This document shows, piece by piece, positions 18,115 through 27,182 of a stretch of DNA of 58,673 nucleotides. The notes beneath the pieces are model-generated. The model searched no databases. It saw only the letters and a list, made by a program, of their open reading frames with translations, and was not told where the DNA came from. Where the stretch lies: NCBI RefSeq assembly GCF_003003995.1, contig NZ_PVWF01000015.1, forward strand, positions 1-58,673, written 5' to 3'. A program made the position numbers and the translations under genes. The first letter of the stretch is position 1; each line of letters begins with the position of its first letter. This stretch comes from Pleurocapsa sp. CCALA 161 (GTDB lineage: Bacteria > Cyanobacteriota > Cyanobacteriia > Cyanobacteriales > Xenococcaceae).

Positions 18115-19338
18115 ATGTCTGATTCGGCTAACCATAATAATTTAGATTGGCTTCATCGAGGTACTAGCGAGATTTTTCCCGATCGCCCAGATTCAGAGAA
18201 TCCAGATGAAAACTTGAGTCAGCGCATTATTCAAAGCAACTGCCCCCTCAGAATCAAACTAGGTATCGATCCCACAGGCACAGATATCCATTTGGGTCAT
18301 AGTATACCCTTTCGTAAGCTACGGGCTTTTCAAGATGCAGGTCATACCGCTGTGGTGATTATTGGCGATTTTACCGCCCAAATTGGCGACCCTACGGGCA
18401 AGTCTGAGGTGCGCCGTCAATTAAGCGCAGAACAGGTCAAAGCCAATGCTCAAAGCTATCTTGAACAGCTAAAACCAATTTTGGATTTTGACACTCCAGG
18501 TCGCTTGGAAATTCGTTACAATTCTGAGTGGTTGAGTCAACTAGACTTACCCCAAATCCAGCAGTTGCTAGCCACAATGACCGTGGGACAAATGTTAGCG
18601 AAAGAAGGTTTTGCAGAACGCTATAGTCAAGAAAAACCAATTTTTCTCCATGAGTTTTTATATCCTTTGATGCAGGGATACGATTCTGTTGCCGTTAAAT
18701 CTGATGTGGAGTTGGGTGGTACGGATCAAAAATTTAATATTGCCGTCGGACGAGATTTACAGCGGCACTTCGGTCAAAAAACCCAGTTTGGTTTGCTGTT
18801 GCCGATTTTATTGGGTACTGATGGAGTACAAAAGATGTCCAAGTCTTTAAATAATTACGTTGGACTACAGGAAGATGCTCTATCTATGTACTCAAAACTA
18901 GAAAAAACTCCTGATAATTTGCTCCCAGACTACTTTGAGCTTTTAACCAATCTCGATCTTACCCAAATACCCGAAAACCCTAGATCGGCGCAAAAATTAC
19001 TGGCGATTGAAGTCACAACTCAGTTTCATGGCAAAGAGGCAGCATTGCAGGCACAGCAAACTGCGGAACAGATAGTACTCCAGGGTAATACCACAGGAGG
19101 AGATATTAGCGAGTATTCCTTATCAAAAGTCGAGTTTCCCGCCAAGCTATTCTATATTTTGGGGGCAAGTGGTCTGTGTCAAAGCAGTGGTGAAGGTCGC
19201 CGACAGATTCAAGGGGGTGCAGTGCGTCTAGAAGGCGATCGCCAAACTGATGTTAACCTAACTTTCAATTCCCCTGAGGAACTAGCAGGAAAAGTGCTAC
19301 AGGTAGGCAAGAAAAAGTTTATTCGCTTAGTTTCCTAA
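18115..19338 (+). CDS. tyrS: Tyrosyl-tRNA synthetase
   Basis: A 407-residue class I aminoacyl-tRNA synthetase that charges tRNA-Tyr. ATG 18115 ([16 protein letters not shown]) is chosen; an in-frame TTG 45 bases earlier would add an atypical leader. Seen: [14 protein letters not shown] with the HIGH-type motif (about 65-78), [14 protein letters not shown], the tyrosine-pocket stretch [25 protein letters not shown] (about 255), and a C-terminal S4 RNA-binding domain ([15 protein letters not shown] onward). This is the TyrZ-like form with GDPTGKS. The next gene starts within its stop codon. Confidence 0.96.
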   Translation: MSDSANHNNLDWLHRGTSEIFPDRPDSENPDENLSQRIIQSNCPLRIKLGIDPTGTDIHLGHSIPFRKLRAFQDAGHTAVVIIGDFTAQIGDPTGKSEVRRQLSAEQVKANAQSYLEQLKPILDFDTPGRLEIRYNSEWLSQLDLPQIQQLLATMTVGQMLAKEGFAERYSQEKPIFLHEFLYPLMQGYDSVAVKSDVELGGTDQKFNIAVGRDLQRHFGQKTQFGLLLPILLGTDGVQKMSKSLNNYVGLQEDALSMYSKLEKTPDNLLPDYFELLTNLDLTQIPENPRSAQKLLAIEVTTQFHGKEAALQAQQTAEQIVLQGNTTGGDISEYSLSKVEFPAKLFYILGASGLCQSSGEGRRQIQGGAVRLEGDRQTDVNLTFNSPEELAGKVLQVGKKKFIRLVS

Positions 19339-19949
19339 TGATGATGTTAGTGGTGAAGCCTAATTTTGGGCAATGGCGTTTAAGCCTATTCATAACTGCT
19401 GTCTTATCAATTGTTCTGTTTGAGCCTATGTTTAGCCGTCCAATCTACTCTATGCCTATATTGGTTGCTGATGAGCCAAAAAATTCAACCCCAAAAAACT
19501 TTACTTGCCCAAATAATCTCCCAGAATTAACCGCTTTACTTTTAAAAGACTTACCCGCCTATAGCAATCGAATTATTCAACGAACTCAAAATCTTAATCA
19601 GGCAGCAGGGATTCAAAACTATATCATCACTGCAAGTAAAGCCGAGTTTGAACCGTTAACCTTGCCTCGACTACAATATGATCACCAAAACGGTCAAGAT
19701 CCCGAACAAGTCTTTTTTACAGTTTTAGAAAGACAATATATTCAGGGCAAAATAGTTGAGATTCAAACCTATCACTGGCTATTTTTAACTCAAACCAACA
19801 GCGGTTGGCGTACAGTGATGCTCTTTTCTCGCTTGGGTAATGTTGACAACAATCAGCCTCCTGCACCACCAAGAGAGACAACTAACGGCATTATTGGTCG
19901 TGGGGTTCAATTGTGGCTGAGGGACTGTCGCGCTAACGCAGTTAGATAG
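19338..19949 (+). CDS. Membrane-anchored or exported hypothetical protein
   Basis: A 203-residue protein whose start overlaps the tyrS stop codon (TAATGATG), so the two are translationally coupled. A basic head and hydrophobic segment (about 14-32) act as signal or anchor. The soluble part contains FTCPNNLPELTALLLKDLPA and a beta-rich central domain with TYHWLFLTQTNSGWRTVMLF, then a proline-rich stretch and a C-terminal GRGVQLWLRDCRANA. Two cysteines (about residues 53 and 198) could form a disulfide in the periplasm. I recognise it only as a type of conserved cyanobacterial protein of unknown function. Confidence 0.65.
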   Translation: MMMLVVKPNFGQWRLSLFITAVLSIVLFEPMFSRPIYSMPILVADEPKNSTPKNFTCPNNLPELTALLLKDLPAYSNRIIQRTQNLNQAAGIQNYIITASKAEFEPLTLPRLQYDHQNGQDPEQVFFTVLERQYIQGKIVEIQTYHWLFLTQTNSGWRTVMLFSRLGNVDNNQPPAPPRETTNGIIGRGVQLWLRDCRANAVR

Positions 19950-20044
19950 ATAACTGATGTTAGATGTCACACACTAATCAATCTGCTAAGACTAGGTAGT
20001 ATAGTCATCTCAAATAGCAACCATTCGATCTTATAAGGAAGTAG

Positions 20045-20106
20045 CCCTAAAGGATTCCCTTCGGTATCGAGTAGGAAATAGCTCTAAAGGACTCGCTTCG
20101 CATCGC
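20045..20106. repeat. Two adjacent copies of the CTAAAGGA small repeat
   Basis: Two units, CCCTAAAGGATTCCCTTCGG (from 20045) and GCTCTAAAGGACTCGCTTCG (from 20081), each run on into a TATCG or CATCG tail. The same core occurs inside ileS (22102-22127) and in the IS transposase (46256-46279 and 46565-46619). It is a dispersed small repeat family of this genome. The rest of the 290-base spacer between 19949 and 20240 shows no gene. Confidence 0.75.
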
Positions 20107-20239
20107 AGTAGCAAGTTCAGATTCACCATAATCATTAATACAAAATAACTATCTCTGAAATTAATTGAAATGACTATAAGTTTTTTCTTTACCTACTACT
20201 TATTTTCTATCAGCTTAAAGCTTAGAGCTTAAAACTAAT

Positions 20240-21439
20240 TCAAGCATCATCCAAAGCGACGATACCAGGTAGAGTTTTCCCTTCAAGCAATTCCAAACTT
20301 GCACCACCACCAGTTGAGATATGGCTCATTTTTTCAGCCACCCCAACTTTTTCGACCGCAGCTACAGAATCACCACCGCCAATAATGGTTACAGCATCGG
20401 TTTTACCTGCTAGGGTATGAGCGATCGCTTCTGTTCCCGCAGCAAATTTATCAAATTCAAATACACCCATTGGTCCATTCCAAATGACGGCGTTACAATC
20501 AGCTAGAGCATCTTGAAATACTTTAATAGAATCAGGGCCAATATCTAGTCCCATCCAGCCATCAGGAATATCATTGATGCTGACAGTTTTAGCATTAGCA
20601 TCAGGAGCAAAATTATCAGCTACCACAACATCAGTCGGCAACAGCAATTCTACACCCTGTTCTTTGGCTTTGGCTTCTAAAGACTTAGCAAGCTCAAGCT
20701 TATCTTCTTCAACTAAGGATTTACCTACTTTTAAACCACGAGCCTGATAAAAAGTAAAAATCATTCCGCCACCAATCAGCAACTTATCGCATTTATCTAA
20801 TAAAGTTTCGATGACGCCAATTTTGCTGGAAACTTTAGACCCACCAATAATCGCTGCCAAAGGACGTTTAGGATTATCTACAGCATCTTGAAGATAGTCT
20901 AATTCCTTCTCGATCAAGTAACCAGCAACACTAGGACTTAAATAATGAGTTACCCCTTCAGTGGAAGCGTGAGCGCGGTGAGCAGTTCCAAATGCTTCGT
21001 TAACGTAGAGGTCGGCATTAGCAGCTAAGCGTTGGGCAAATTCAGGGTCATTGGCTTCTTCTTCGTTATGAAAACGGAGATTTTCTAATAACACAACCTG
21101 CCCATTGCTCATGGCATTGACAATAGAAGCTACGCTGTCGCCAACGCAATCATCACACTTAGTAACCTCTTGTCCTAATAGCTCAGAAAGTCTTTTGGCA
21201 ACTGGAGTAAGACGTAATTCTTCTTTCACCTCCCCCTTAGGACGACCCATGTGGCTACACAAGATTACTTTTCCGCCTTTATCAACTAAATATTTAATTG
21301 TCGGTAACGCAGCTTTAATACGAGTATCGTCGGTAATATTGCCACTATCATCTAAAGGCACATTAAAATCGGCCCTTACTAAAATTCTTTTTCCCGAGAC
21401 ATCTGCTTCGGTCAAATTCGCGACAGTCTTCTTAGCCAC
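20240..21439 (-). CDS. pgk: Phosphoglycerate kinase
   Basis: A 399-residue enzyme that interconverts 1,3-bisphosphoglycerate/ADP and 3-phosphoglycerate/ATP in glycolysis and the Calvin cycle. The GTG start is preceded by a strong AGGAGG ribosome-binding site. Seen: [12 protein letters not shown]-type start ([15 protein letters not shown]), CSHMGRPKG, the substrate loop [12 protein letters not shown], the hinge [20 protein letters not shown], and the nucleotide motif [13 protein letters not shown] near the C-terminus. Full length and intact. Transcription is convergent with tyrS and its coupled gene. Confidence 0.97.
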   Translation of the reverse strand: MAKKTVANLTEADVSGKRILVRADFNVPLDDSGNITDDTRIKAALPTIKYLVDKGGKVILCSHMGRPKGEVKEELRLTPVAKRLSELLGQEVTKCDDCVGDSVASIVNAMSNGQVVLLENLRFHNEEEANDPEFAQRLAANADLYVNEAFGTAHRAHASTEGVTHYLSPSVAGYLIEKELDYLQDAVDNPKRPLAAIIGGSKVSSKIGVIETLLDKCDKLLIGGGMIFTFYQARGLKVGKSLVEEDKLELAKSLEAKAKEQGVELLLPTDVVVADNFAPDANAKTVSINDIPDGWMGLDIGPDSIKVFQDALADCNAVIWNGPMGVFEFDKFAAGTEAIAHTLAGKTDAVTIIGGGDSVAAVEKVGVAEKMSHISTGGGASLELLEGKTLPGIVALDDA

Positions 21440-21690
21440 TGCGACTTTCCTCCTAATTGCTTGTTAAATAAGTTAAAAAAATTACCCAAGTCTAAAGATA
21501 AATTCAGCTGAATTTTAAATTTGGGGCTAGGATTAATCTACCAGAGGGACTGCACTAAAGAAAGCATCTCCTCCGTAATTATTCACTAACGCAATTGGCG
21601 ATCGCAATTACCGAAGATCATTTTGAAAGCTTTTAGCTTTTAGTCATGATGCCAATTGAGATAATTTGATTATTCACCCACTGACTTAAA

Positions 21691-24648
21691 TTAAAACTCA
21701 CCTTTTAACGCAGCATTACAGCGATCGCAAATTGTCGGATCATCTTTAAAACTACCTACAGACAAGGAATAATTCCAGCATCTTTCACATTTTTCTCCAT
21801 CAGCTTTAACTACAGCAATATTGGCAATATCTGATTCACTTTTATATTCTGAATCAGGAAGATAATCGACCAATTCAACTTGAGAAGCTAGGAAAAAATA
21901 GCGCAATTCATCAATGTTTTTCTCACTTAAAGTATCTGATGAATTATAAGCTGCCAATTTATTTTTTAATTCTGGATCACAAACATGAAGCAACACTTTG
22001 GCATCAAGAGAAGAACCGATCGCTTTTGCTGTTCTCGCCTGTTCCATGACCTTATTTACTTCATCTCGTAAATCGCGGATTATGTCCCATTGTAGGGGCG
22101 TTTCCCTAAAGGACTCGCTTCGCATCGCGCGAAACGCCCCTACGGGATTTTGCCATTCATCTTTTATTTCTACCCAACCAGATTCAAACACGGATTTATA
22201 ACCTGTGTCGTAGGGTAAAGCTTGCCAGATATCCTCTGCCATGTGACACAATACTGGTGCGATCGCTCTGGCAATGTTTTCAATTGCGATCGCTAACACT
22301 GTTTGACAGCTTCGACGACGGAAAGAATCGAGACTGCTGATATATAGTCTGTCTTTGGCGATGTCTAAATAGAAGTTAGATAAATCCACCACGCAGAAGT
22401 TTTGAATAGCCTGGAAGAAGCGGAAGAATTGATAGCTTTCATAAGCCTCAGTAACTTCAGCAAATACCTCTGTCATGCGGTGCAATATATATTTATCTAA
22501 TTCTGGTAAGTCTGCATAAGCTACAGCATCTTTTTTAGGGTCAAAGTCATGTAAGTTACCCAGTAAGAAACGAGCCGTGTTGCGTACCTTGCGGTACATA
22601 TCGGCAGTTTGCTTGATAATATTTTTGCCGATCCGAACATCAGAAGTATAATCTACGGAAGCTACCCAAAGACGCAGTACATCAGCACCATAAGCAGGTT
22701 CTTGCTTCTGGTTATTGCCTCCTTCAATGATTAACTCAGGAGCGATCCCATTACCCTTAGACTTACTCATTTTAAAGCCTTTCTCATCCACTACATACCC
22801 ATGAGTTAAGACTGTCTTATAGGGTGCAATACCGTTGGTAGCGACGCTGGTAAGCAAACTCGATTGAAACCAACCCCGATGTTGATCCGAACCTTCTAGA
22901 TACATATCCACGGGATATTTTAAGCCTCTACCTTTTGCCACCGCAGCCCAAGATGAACCAGAATCAAACCAGACATCCATCGTATCTGTACCCTTGCGAT
23001 AGGTGCGTCCATTCTGACGATAAGACTCAGGTAGCAATTTTTCTACGGATAACTCCCACCAAGCATCAGAACCTTTTTCAGCCACGATCGCCTTAACATG
23101 ATTGATAGTTTCCTCAGTTAATAAAGGCTCATTTGTCTCCTCGTCATAAAACACAGGAATCGGCACTCCCCAAGCACGCTGACGAGAAATACACCAGTCA
23201 GAGCGATCGCTTACCATAGGCGTGATGCGTTTTTCTCCTTGAGCGGGAATCCAAGTAACTTCGGCGATCGCTTTTAAGGCTTCATCTCTAAATCCTGCCA
23301 CCGAAGCAAACCACTGTTCAGTAGCACGGAAGATTGTCGGTTTACCTGTGCGCCAGTCATAAGGATATTTGTGAGGGTATTCCTCGTGTTTAAGCAATGC
23401 CCCCGCCTCTTGCAGCGCATCGATAATTGCTTGATTACCTTGGCTAACTTTTTCATTTCCTTTCGCAACTACCTGCAAACCTGCAAACTTACCTGCTTCC
23501 TCGGTAAACTTGCCACCATCATCTACAGGGGAAAGAATCGGCAAACCGTACTTTTGTCCTGTGATATAGTCTTCTTGCCCATGTCCAGGGGCAGTATGTA
23601 CTAGTCCCGTACCAGATTCAGTAGTAATATAGTCCCCACCGATAACTACTTTACTCTCGCGATTAAATAAAGGATGTCGGTAAACAGTATTCTCTAACTC
23701 TTTACCCAATAAAATAGTTTTGACGGTTAAATCGGTTTTTAGGGTTGTAGACAATTGTTGGCTCAGATCTTTAGCCACAATTAGATATCGCCCCTCACTG
23801 GTTTGGGCTACTGCATATTCTAATTCGCCATTGACTGCCACAGCTAAATTACCAGGGATAGTCCAGGGTGTAGTAGTCCAGATAGCTACGCTTAAGTTGG
23901 GCAAATATTCTTCTAATTCTGCTGCACCTTCTCCCAACTTACTAACAGGGAAAGCTACATATATACTCGGAGAAGTATGCCCTTCAGGATATTCTAATTC
24001 TGCCTCAGCTAGCGCCGTACGAGAACTAGGACTCCAGTGGACGGGTTTTAAGCCGCGATAAATATGACCTTTAAGCACCATTTGACCAAAGACATCAATT
24101 TGTGCTGCTTCGTATTCAGGCGTAAGGGTTAAATAAGGGTGTGACCAGTTGCCCCAGACACCATAGCGTTTAAAGCTCTCACACTGTTCTTGCTGTGCTT
24201 GGATGGCAAACTCTTTGGCTTTTTGACGTAGCTTGAGGGGTGTTAATTCTTGACGCTCTTTTGATTTGATTTTCTGAAGTACTTTTAATTCTATAGGGAG
24301 TCCATGACAATCCCAACCTGGAATGTAGTCGATTTTGTGTCCCTGCAATAACTTATATTTGTTGACAATGTCCTTAAGAACTTTATTCAGCGCGTGACCC
24401 ATATGCAACGAACCATTAGCATAGGGAGGGCCATCATGGAGGATAAAAGAGTCTTTAGGGTTATTCTGCGACAGTTGCTCGTAAATTTTGTTTTCCGCCC
24501 AAAATTGCTGTAATTCTGGTTCTCGTTCCACGGCATTCGCCCGCATATTGAATGCTGTTTGGGGCAGATTTACGGTTTCTTTATAAGAACACGTCGTCTG
24601 AGGTTTCCTTAGACGCTCGTGCTGTTCGTAGCTTTTTGCTTCGGTCAC
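21691..24648 (-). CDS. ileS: Isoleucyl-tRNA synthetase with two in-frame repeat insertions
   Basis: A 985-residue class I synthetase that charges tRNA-Ile and edits valine. Seen: the HIGH-type motif GSLHMGHALN (about residue 80), the editing domain with TTTPWTIPGN and GTGLVHTAPGHG, DVWFDSGSSW, KMSKSKGN (about 628), and the C-terminal zinc knuckle CERCWN...CDRC. The GTG start fits MTEAKSY. Two stretches look foreign. Residues about 8-21 (EQHERLRKPQTTCS) interrupt the normal MTEAKSY-KETVNLP start. Residues about 836-853 (PVGAFRAMRSESFRETPLQ) are encoded by a 52-bp palindromic repeat before WDIIRDLRDEV. Both keep the frame, so the enzyme is probably active. Confidence 0.95.
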   Translation of the reverse strand: MTEAKSYEQHERLRKPQTTCSYKETVNLPQTAFNMRANAVEREPELQQFWAENKIYEQLSQNNPKDSFILHDGPPYANGSLHMGHALNKVLKDIVNKYKLLQGHKIDYIPGWDCHGLPIELKVLQKIKSKERQELTPLKLRQKAKEFAIQAQQEQCESFKRYGVWGNWSHPYLTLTPEYEAAQIDVFGQMVLKGHIYRGLKPVHWSPSSRTALAEAELEYPEGHTSPSIYVAFPVSKLGEGAAELEEYLPNLSVAIWTTTPWTIPGNLAVAVNGELEYAVAQTSEGRYLIVAKDLSQQLSTTLKTDLTVKTILLGKELENTVYRHPLFNRESKVVIGGDYITTESGTGLVHTAPGHGQEDYITGQKYGLPILSPVDDGGKFTEEAGKFAGLQVVAKGNEKVSQGNQAIIDALQEAGALLKHEEYPHKYPYDWRTGKPTIFRATEQWFASVAGFRDEALKAIAEVTWIPAQGEKRITPMVSDRSDWCISRQRAWGVPIPVFYDEETNEPLLTEETINHVKAIVAEKGSDAWWELSVEKLLPESYRQNGRTYRKGTDTMDVWFDSGSSWAAVAKGRGLKYPVDMYLEGSDQHRGWFQSSLLTSVATNGIAPYKTVLTHGYVVDEKGFKMSKSKGNGIAPELIIEGGNNQKQEPAYGADVLRLWVASVDYTSDVRIGKNIIKQTADMYRKVRNTARFLLGNLHDFDPKKDAVAYADLPELDKYILHRMTEVFAEVTEAYESYQFFRFFQAIQNFCVVDLSNFYLDIAKDRLYISSLDSFRRRSCQTVLAIAIENIARAIAPVLCHMAEDIWQALPYDTGYKSVFESGWVEIKDEWQNPVGAFRAMRSESFRETPLQWDIIRDLRDEVNKVMEQARTAKAIGSSLDAKVLLHVCDPELKNKLAAYNSSDTLSEKNIDELRYFFLASQVELVDYLPDSEYKSESDIANIAVVKADGEKCERCWNYSLSVGSFKDDPTICDRCNAALKGEF
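22092..22143. repeat. 52-bp palindromic repeat inserted in ileS
   Basis: The element is bounded by a perfect 13-bp inverted repeat, GTAGGGGCGTTTC and GAAACGCCCCTAC. Between the arms lies CCTAAAGGACTCGCTTCGCA with a TCGCGC tail, the same core as in the spacer at 20045-20106. It is read in frame by ileS and adds about 18 residues in the anticodon-binding region. Such coding insertions recall Rickettsia palindromic elements. Confidence 0.8.
24587..24627. repeat. Imperfect palindrome in the ileS N-terminal region
   Basis: A 41-base segment with imperfect inverted ends: GAACACGTCGTCTGAGG at one side and AGACGCTCGTGCTGTTC at the other. It encodes about 14 residues that cyanobacterial IleRS proteins lack as I recall them, between MTEAKSY and KETVNLP. 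It is probably another small mobile repeat, of a different family from that at 22092-22143. Confidence 0.55.
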
Positions 24649-24793
24649 AGTTTCAACTAGTTGAATTTGGTTAAAGGTTTGCTCATCTTCTCATCTGTAT
24701 ATTATTATCCTATCGCACCACCAATTTCAGATTTTTATTTTCCATCTGAGATAACATCTAGAATATAGCTATTGAAGGTTTAATCACCTGAAA

Positions 24794-25264
24794 ATGTCCA
24801 AAGAATTATGTCCTTGTGGGAGCAAAAAGCAATATTCTTACTGTTGTGGGATGTATTTATCTAGTAAAAAGACCCCAGAAACAGCAGAAAAATTAATGCG
24901 ATCGCGCTACACTGCTTTTAGTCGGGGTAACGTTCATTATCTCCTTGCTACTCTACATCCAGATCAAAGAAAATTTGGTGATCGCCAAGAATTAACTGAA
25001 AATATCAACAATACGCAATGGCTAGGCTTGAAAGTTATTGATACCCAGAAAGGCAAAAAGCATGACGTGACTGGGTATGTGGAATTTGAAGCAGTTTATC
25101 AGCTAGATGAACCAGGACAACTTCACGAACGTTCTAAGTTTATTAAAACTGACGGTCAATGGTTTTATGTGGAAGGGGATATCTTACCTGGAACAGTACC
25201 CAAGCGTAACGAACCTTGTTGGTGTGGTAGTGGCAAAAAATATAAGGATTGCCACGATGATTGA
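24794..25264 (+). CDS. YchJ family (UPF0225) SEC-C motif protein
   Basis: A 156-residue protein with the YchJ layout. An N-terminal zinc-binding SEC-C motif (LCPCGSKKQYSYCCG, residues 5-19) is followed by the central NTF2-like domain with the signature PETAEKLMRSRYTAFSRGNV (about 28-47), then a second SEC-C motif at the C-terminus (EPCWCGSGKKYKDCH). Each SEC-C motif binds Zn through a CxCx(8)CC or CxCx(8)CH set. Members are widespread but their function is not established. It diverges from ileS across a short spacer that should hold both promoters. Confidence 0.92.
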   Translation: MSKELCPCGSKKQYSYCCGMYLSSKKTPETAEKLMRSRYTAFSRGNVHYLLATLHPDQRKFGDRQELTENINNTQWLGLKVIDTQKGKKHDVTGYVEFEAVYQLDEPGQLHERSKFIKTDGQWFYVEGDILPGTVPKRNEPCWCGSGKKYKDCHDD

Positions 25265-25736
25265 GTAACGAGTTTTGTACAATCTATAATGAATTTTTAC
25301 ACTAATGTTAGTTATCAATCCTGATGACCAATTGACTCAATTTAATCGATTTTCTCAGTATAAATACTGACTTAATCTTAATCAAAATAAACTCATTAAT
25401 TGTTTTAAAAATAAGCCTCCGTAATGAATATTGGTCATAAATTAGCTAAATATTGTCTATATTGCTCTTTATAATCTATGAGTAAAATTACTGACTAGTT
25501 TGTCAAAGCATCATAAAGCATCATATTTACTAGTAAACTATGAAAATAAAAGTGATCCAAATTACAGAAAAAACACACAAGTTCATCTAAAATTTAACTA
25601 CATTAAAGTAAATATCTCAGGAAAACATGATTTTGTCTAAGAAATCATCTCTTACATCTAGATCTTCTATCTCAAGTAATAAAAATAATTAAAAAAAACC
25701 TTTTAAAATCATCGAATAGAACATTGGTAAAGTTTC
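25265..25736. other. AT-rich spacer, no gene seen
   Basis: About 470 bases with no plausible coding frame, RNA gene or repeat; long A and T runs dominate. It probably contains the promoter of the small gene at 25737. Confidence 0.5.
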
Positions 25737-25943
25737 ATGAAACTAATTCGCGAAATAGTTAAGCAGGCTCTAAATACGGGGTATTTAACCTTAGAAGCAG
25801 AAGAAAAGCTCAAAAAAATGCTAGAGAACAAATACGATCTAGAAGATTTAGAAGCCTTTATCAATTTACAACAGGCTACAATGCTGGGAATAGTTAGACA
25901 AGAATCAAAAGAGATATTTGCAGCCAGTAGAAACTGTTCTTAA
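25737..25943 (+). CDS. Small helical hypothetical protein
   Basis: A 68-residue, largely alpha-helical and charged protein. Its pattern, MKLIREIVKQALNTGYLTLE then AEEKLKKMLENKYDLEDLEAF, is typical of a small conserved cyanobacterial family of unknown function that I cannot name. There is no signal, TM segment or metal motif; a single cysteine lies at the C-terminus. Its stop overlaps by four bases the stop of the convergent LapA-like gene at 25940. Confidence 0.55.
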   Translation: MKLIREIVKQALNTGYLTLEAEEKLKKMLENKYDLEDLEAFINLQQATMLGIVRQESKEIFAASRNCS

Positions 25944-26485
25944 ATCCAGTCTTCTTCATTTGATGATTCGCGGTTCACACTAGAATTAGTTTCAGGCTCA
26001 AATGAATTTTTTGGCGTTCTGTCTGGATTGTCTTTTGGGCGATCGCTTGATTCTCGATATTTATAAGAATATGTAGAACCTGAACGCTCTACATTTTGGG
26101 GTTCTTGCTTTACTTCATAACTTTTCCCCTCAGATACCTGCTTAGGAAAAGAATCTCTAATGCCGTCAACTTCAGAGTACTTTCTCGGACGATCATTGTT
26201 CCAAGCTGTATCACTATTAGGATACAAATCATCGTTAAGGATAGGCTTTTTACGATCGCTGTAGCCGTATCGATTAAGACTCTGTACCAGTAAATTAGCG
26301 ATCGCTCCTGTTAAGGTGGCTAGAGCAATCCAGGCTGCTAGAGGTAAGGGGGGAGTCTGATAGAGGCAGCTTTGGGAACTATCAGCACAAAGTAACTTTA
26401 AAGCAATTGGGTTTCTATTTTGAATAAATACAATACTCAAGGCAGCGATAATTAATATTAACAATAGTGTTTTAATCCGACTCAT
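25940..26485 (-). CDS. LapA/DUF1049 domain membrane protein
   Basis: A 181-residue protein whose N-terminal ~75 residues match the LapA (DUF1049) layout. A first TM helix (about 5-22) is followed by FIQNRNPIALKLL, then a second TM helix (about 47-68). The remaining hydrophilic tail is low-complexity, rich in Ser, Asn, Arg and Asp, and probably disordered and cytoplasmic. In other bacteria LapA with LapB takes part in envelope assembly, but no LapB-like gene is adjacent. Its role here is unknown. Confidence 0.78.
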   Translation of the reverse strand: MSRIKTLLLILIIAALSIVFIQNRNPIALKLLCADSSQSCLYQTPPLPLAAWIALATLTGAIANLLVQSLNRYGYSDRKKPILNDDLYPNSDTAWNNDRPRKYSEVDGIRDSFPKQVSEGKSYEVKQEPQNVERSGSTYSYKYRESSDRPKDNPDRTPKNSFEPETNSSVNRESSNEEDWI

Positions 26486-26723
26486 AAATCCCTCGTAATG
26501 AGATGAAAACTTTGATAATGACGTTACTTGCGTAAATAAACTGATGTTGTCATTTTACTTTGGTGTTTGAATATCCGTAACTTTTTTCGCCGATAGGCAA
26601 TCTTACTGAACTAAGATTTTCTCGAAAATGAAGTCTGGAGAATGAAGTTTAGTCAACCTAGAGATAGAGTTTGATCGTTTCTCGACTCATCAAGATAAAA
26701 AATTTTATTTCAAATGCTGCGCA

Positions 26724-27003
26724 ATGCCAGTTAAAAACATGGTATAGCTTTTGGATGAGGTGCTGTTGGTTGGACAAACCGAATCAGATACTTTTCAGTG
26801 TAATTTGACAGAAATTGAATCTAGAACTATTTTGTTTGGAATTAGCAGAACAATTACAGTTTAATGCTGATAAAAAACAGATAGAAGTTGTATTTGAAGC
26901 TCAAGGTAAAATCACCCAATCAGCTTGGGACGAAAGTTTATAAGATCAAAGAGCGATCGCCGATCTCATTAATGTTTATTGGAAAGGCGATCGCATTTAT
27001 TAG
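26724..27003 (+). pseudogene. Decayed small gene with stops and a frameshift
   Basis: Pieces of one protein of about 90-105 residues can be read across two frames. The first runs from ATG 26724 through an early stop, then LLDEVLLVGQTESDTFQCNL and TEIESRTILF. A shift follows, to LELAEQLQFNADKKQIEVVF and EAQGKITQSAWDESL. After an in-frame stop comes DQRAIADLINVYWKGDRIY. At least two nonsense changes and one frameshift inactivate it. The family is not recognised. The surrounding 700-base spacer has no other gene. Confidence 0.55.
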
Positions 27004-27115
27004 ACTTGTTGGGTAATAAGCGCAAAAATCCTTGAAATCTAGACTGAATAAGCTTTTCAGTGGTTTTGATTACTATTTTCCAACCAGTCTATTGACTGTA
27101 ATTAAATTATCTACA

Positions 27116-27153
27116 AAAAAGCGATCGCTCTAAAAGTAGAGCGATCGCTTTTT
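27116..27153. terminator. HIP1-built terminator hairpin downstream of sufB
   Basis: A perfect stem of GCGATCGCTCTA pairing with TAGAGCGATCGC around an AAAG loop is flanked by A5 and T5. It can terminate transcription in either direction. It lies 30 bases beyond the sufB stop. Each arm is a HIP1 octamer, so the genome-wide motif has been used to build a terminator. Confidence 0.8.
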
Positions 27154-27182
27154 ACAAAAGATTTTTAACCTTGGTTTTTTAA

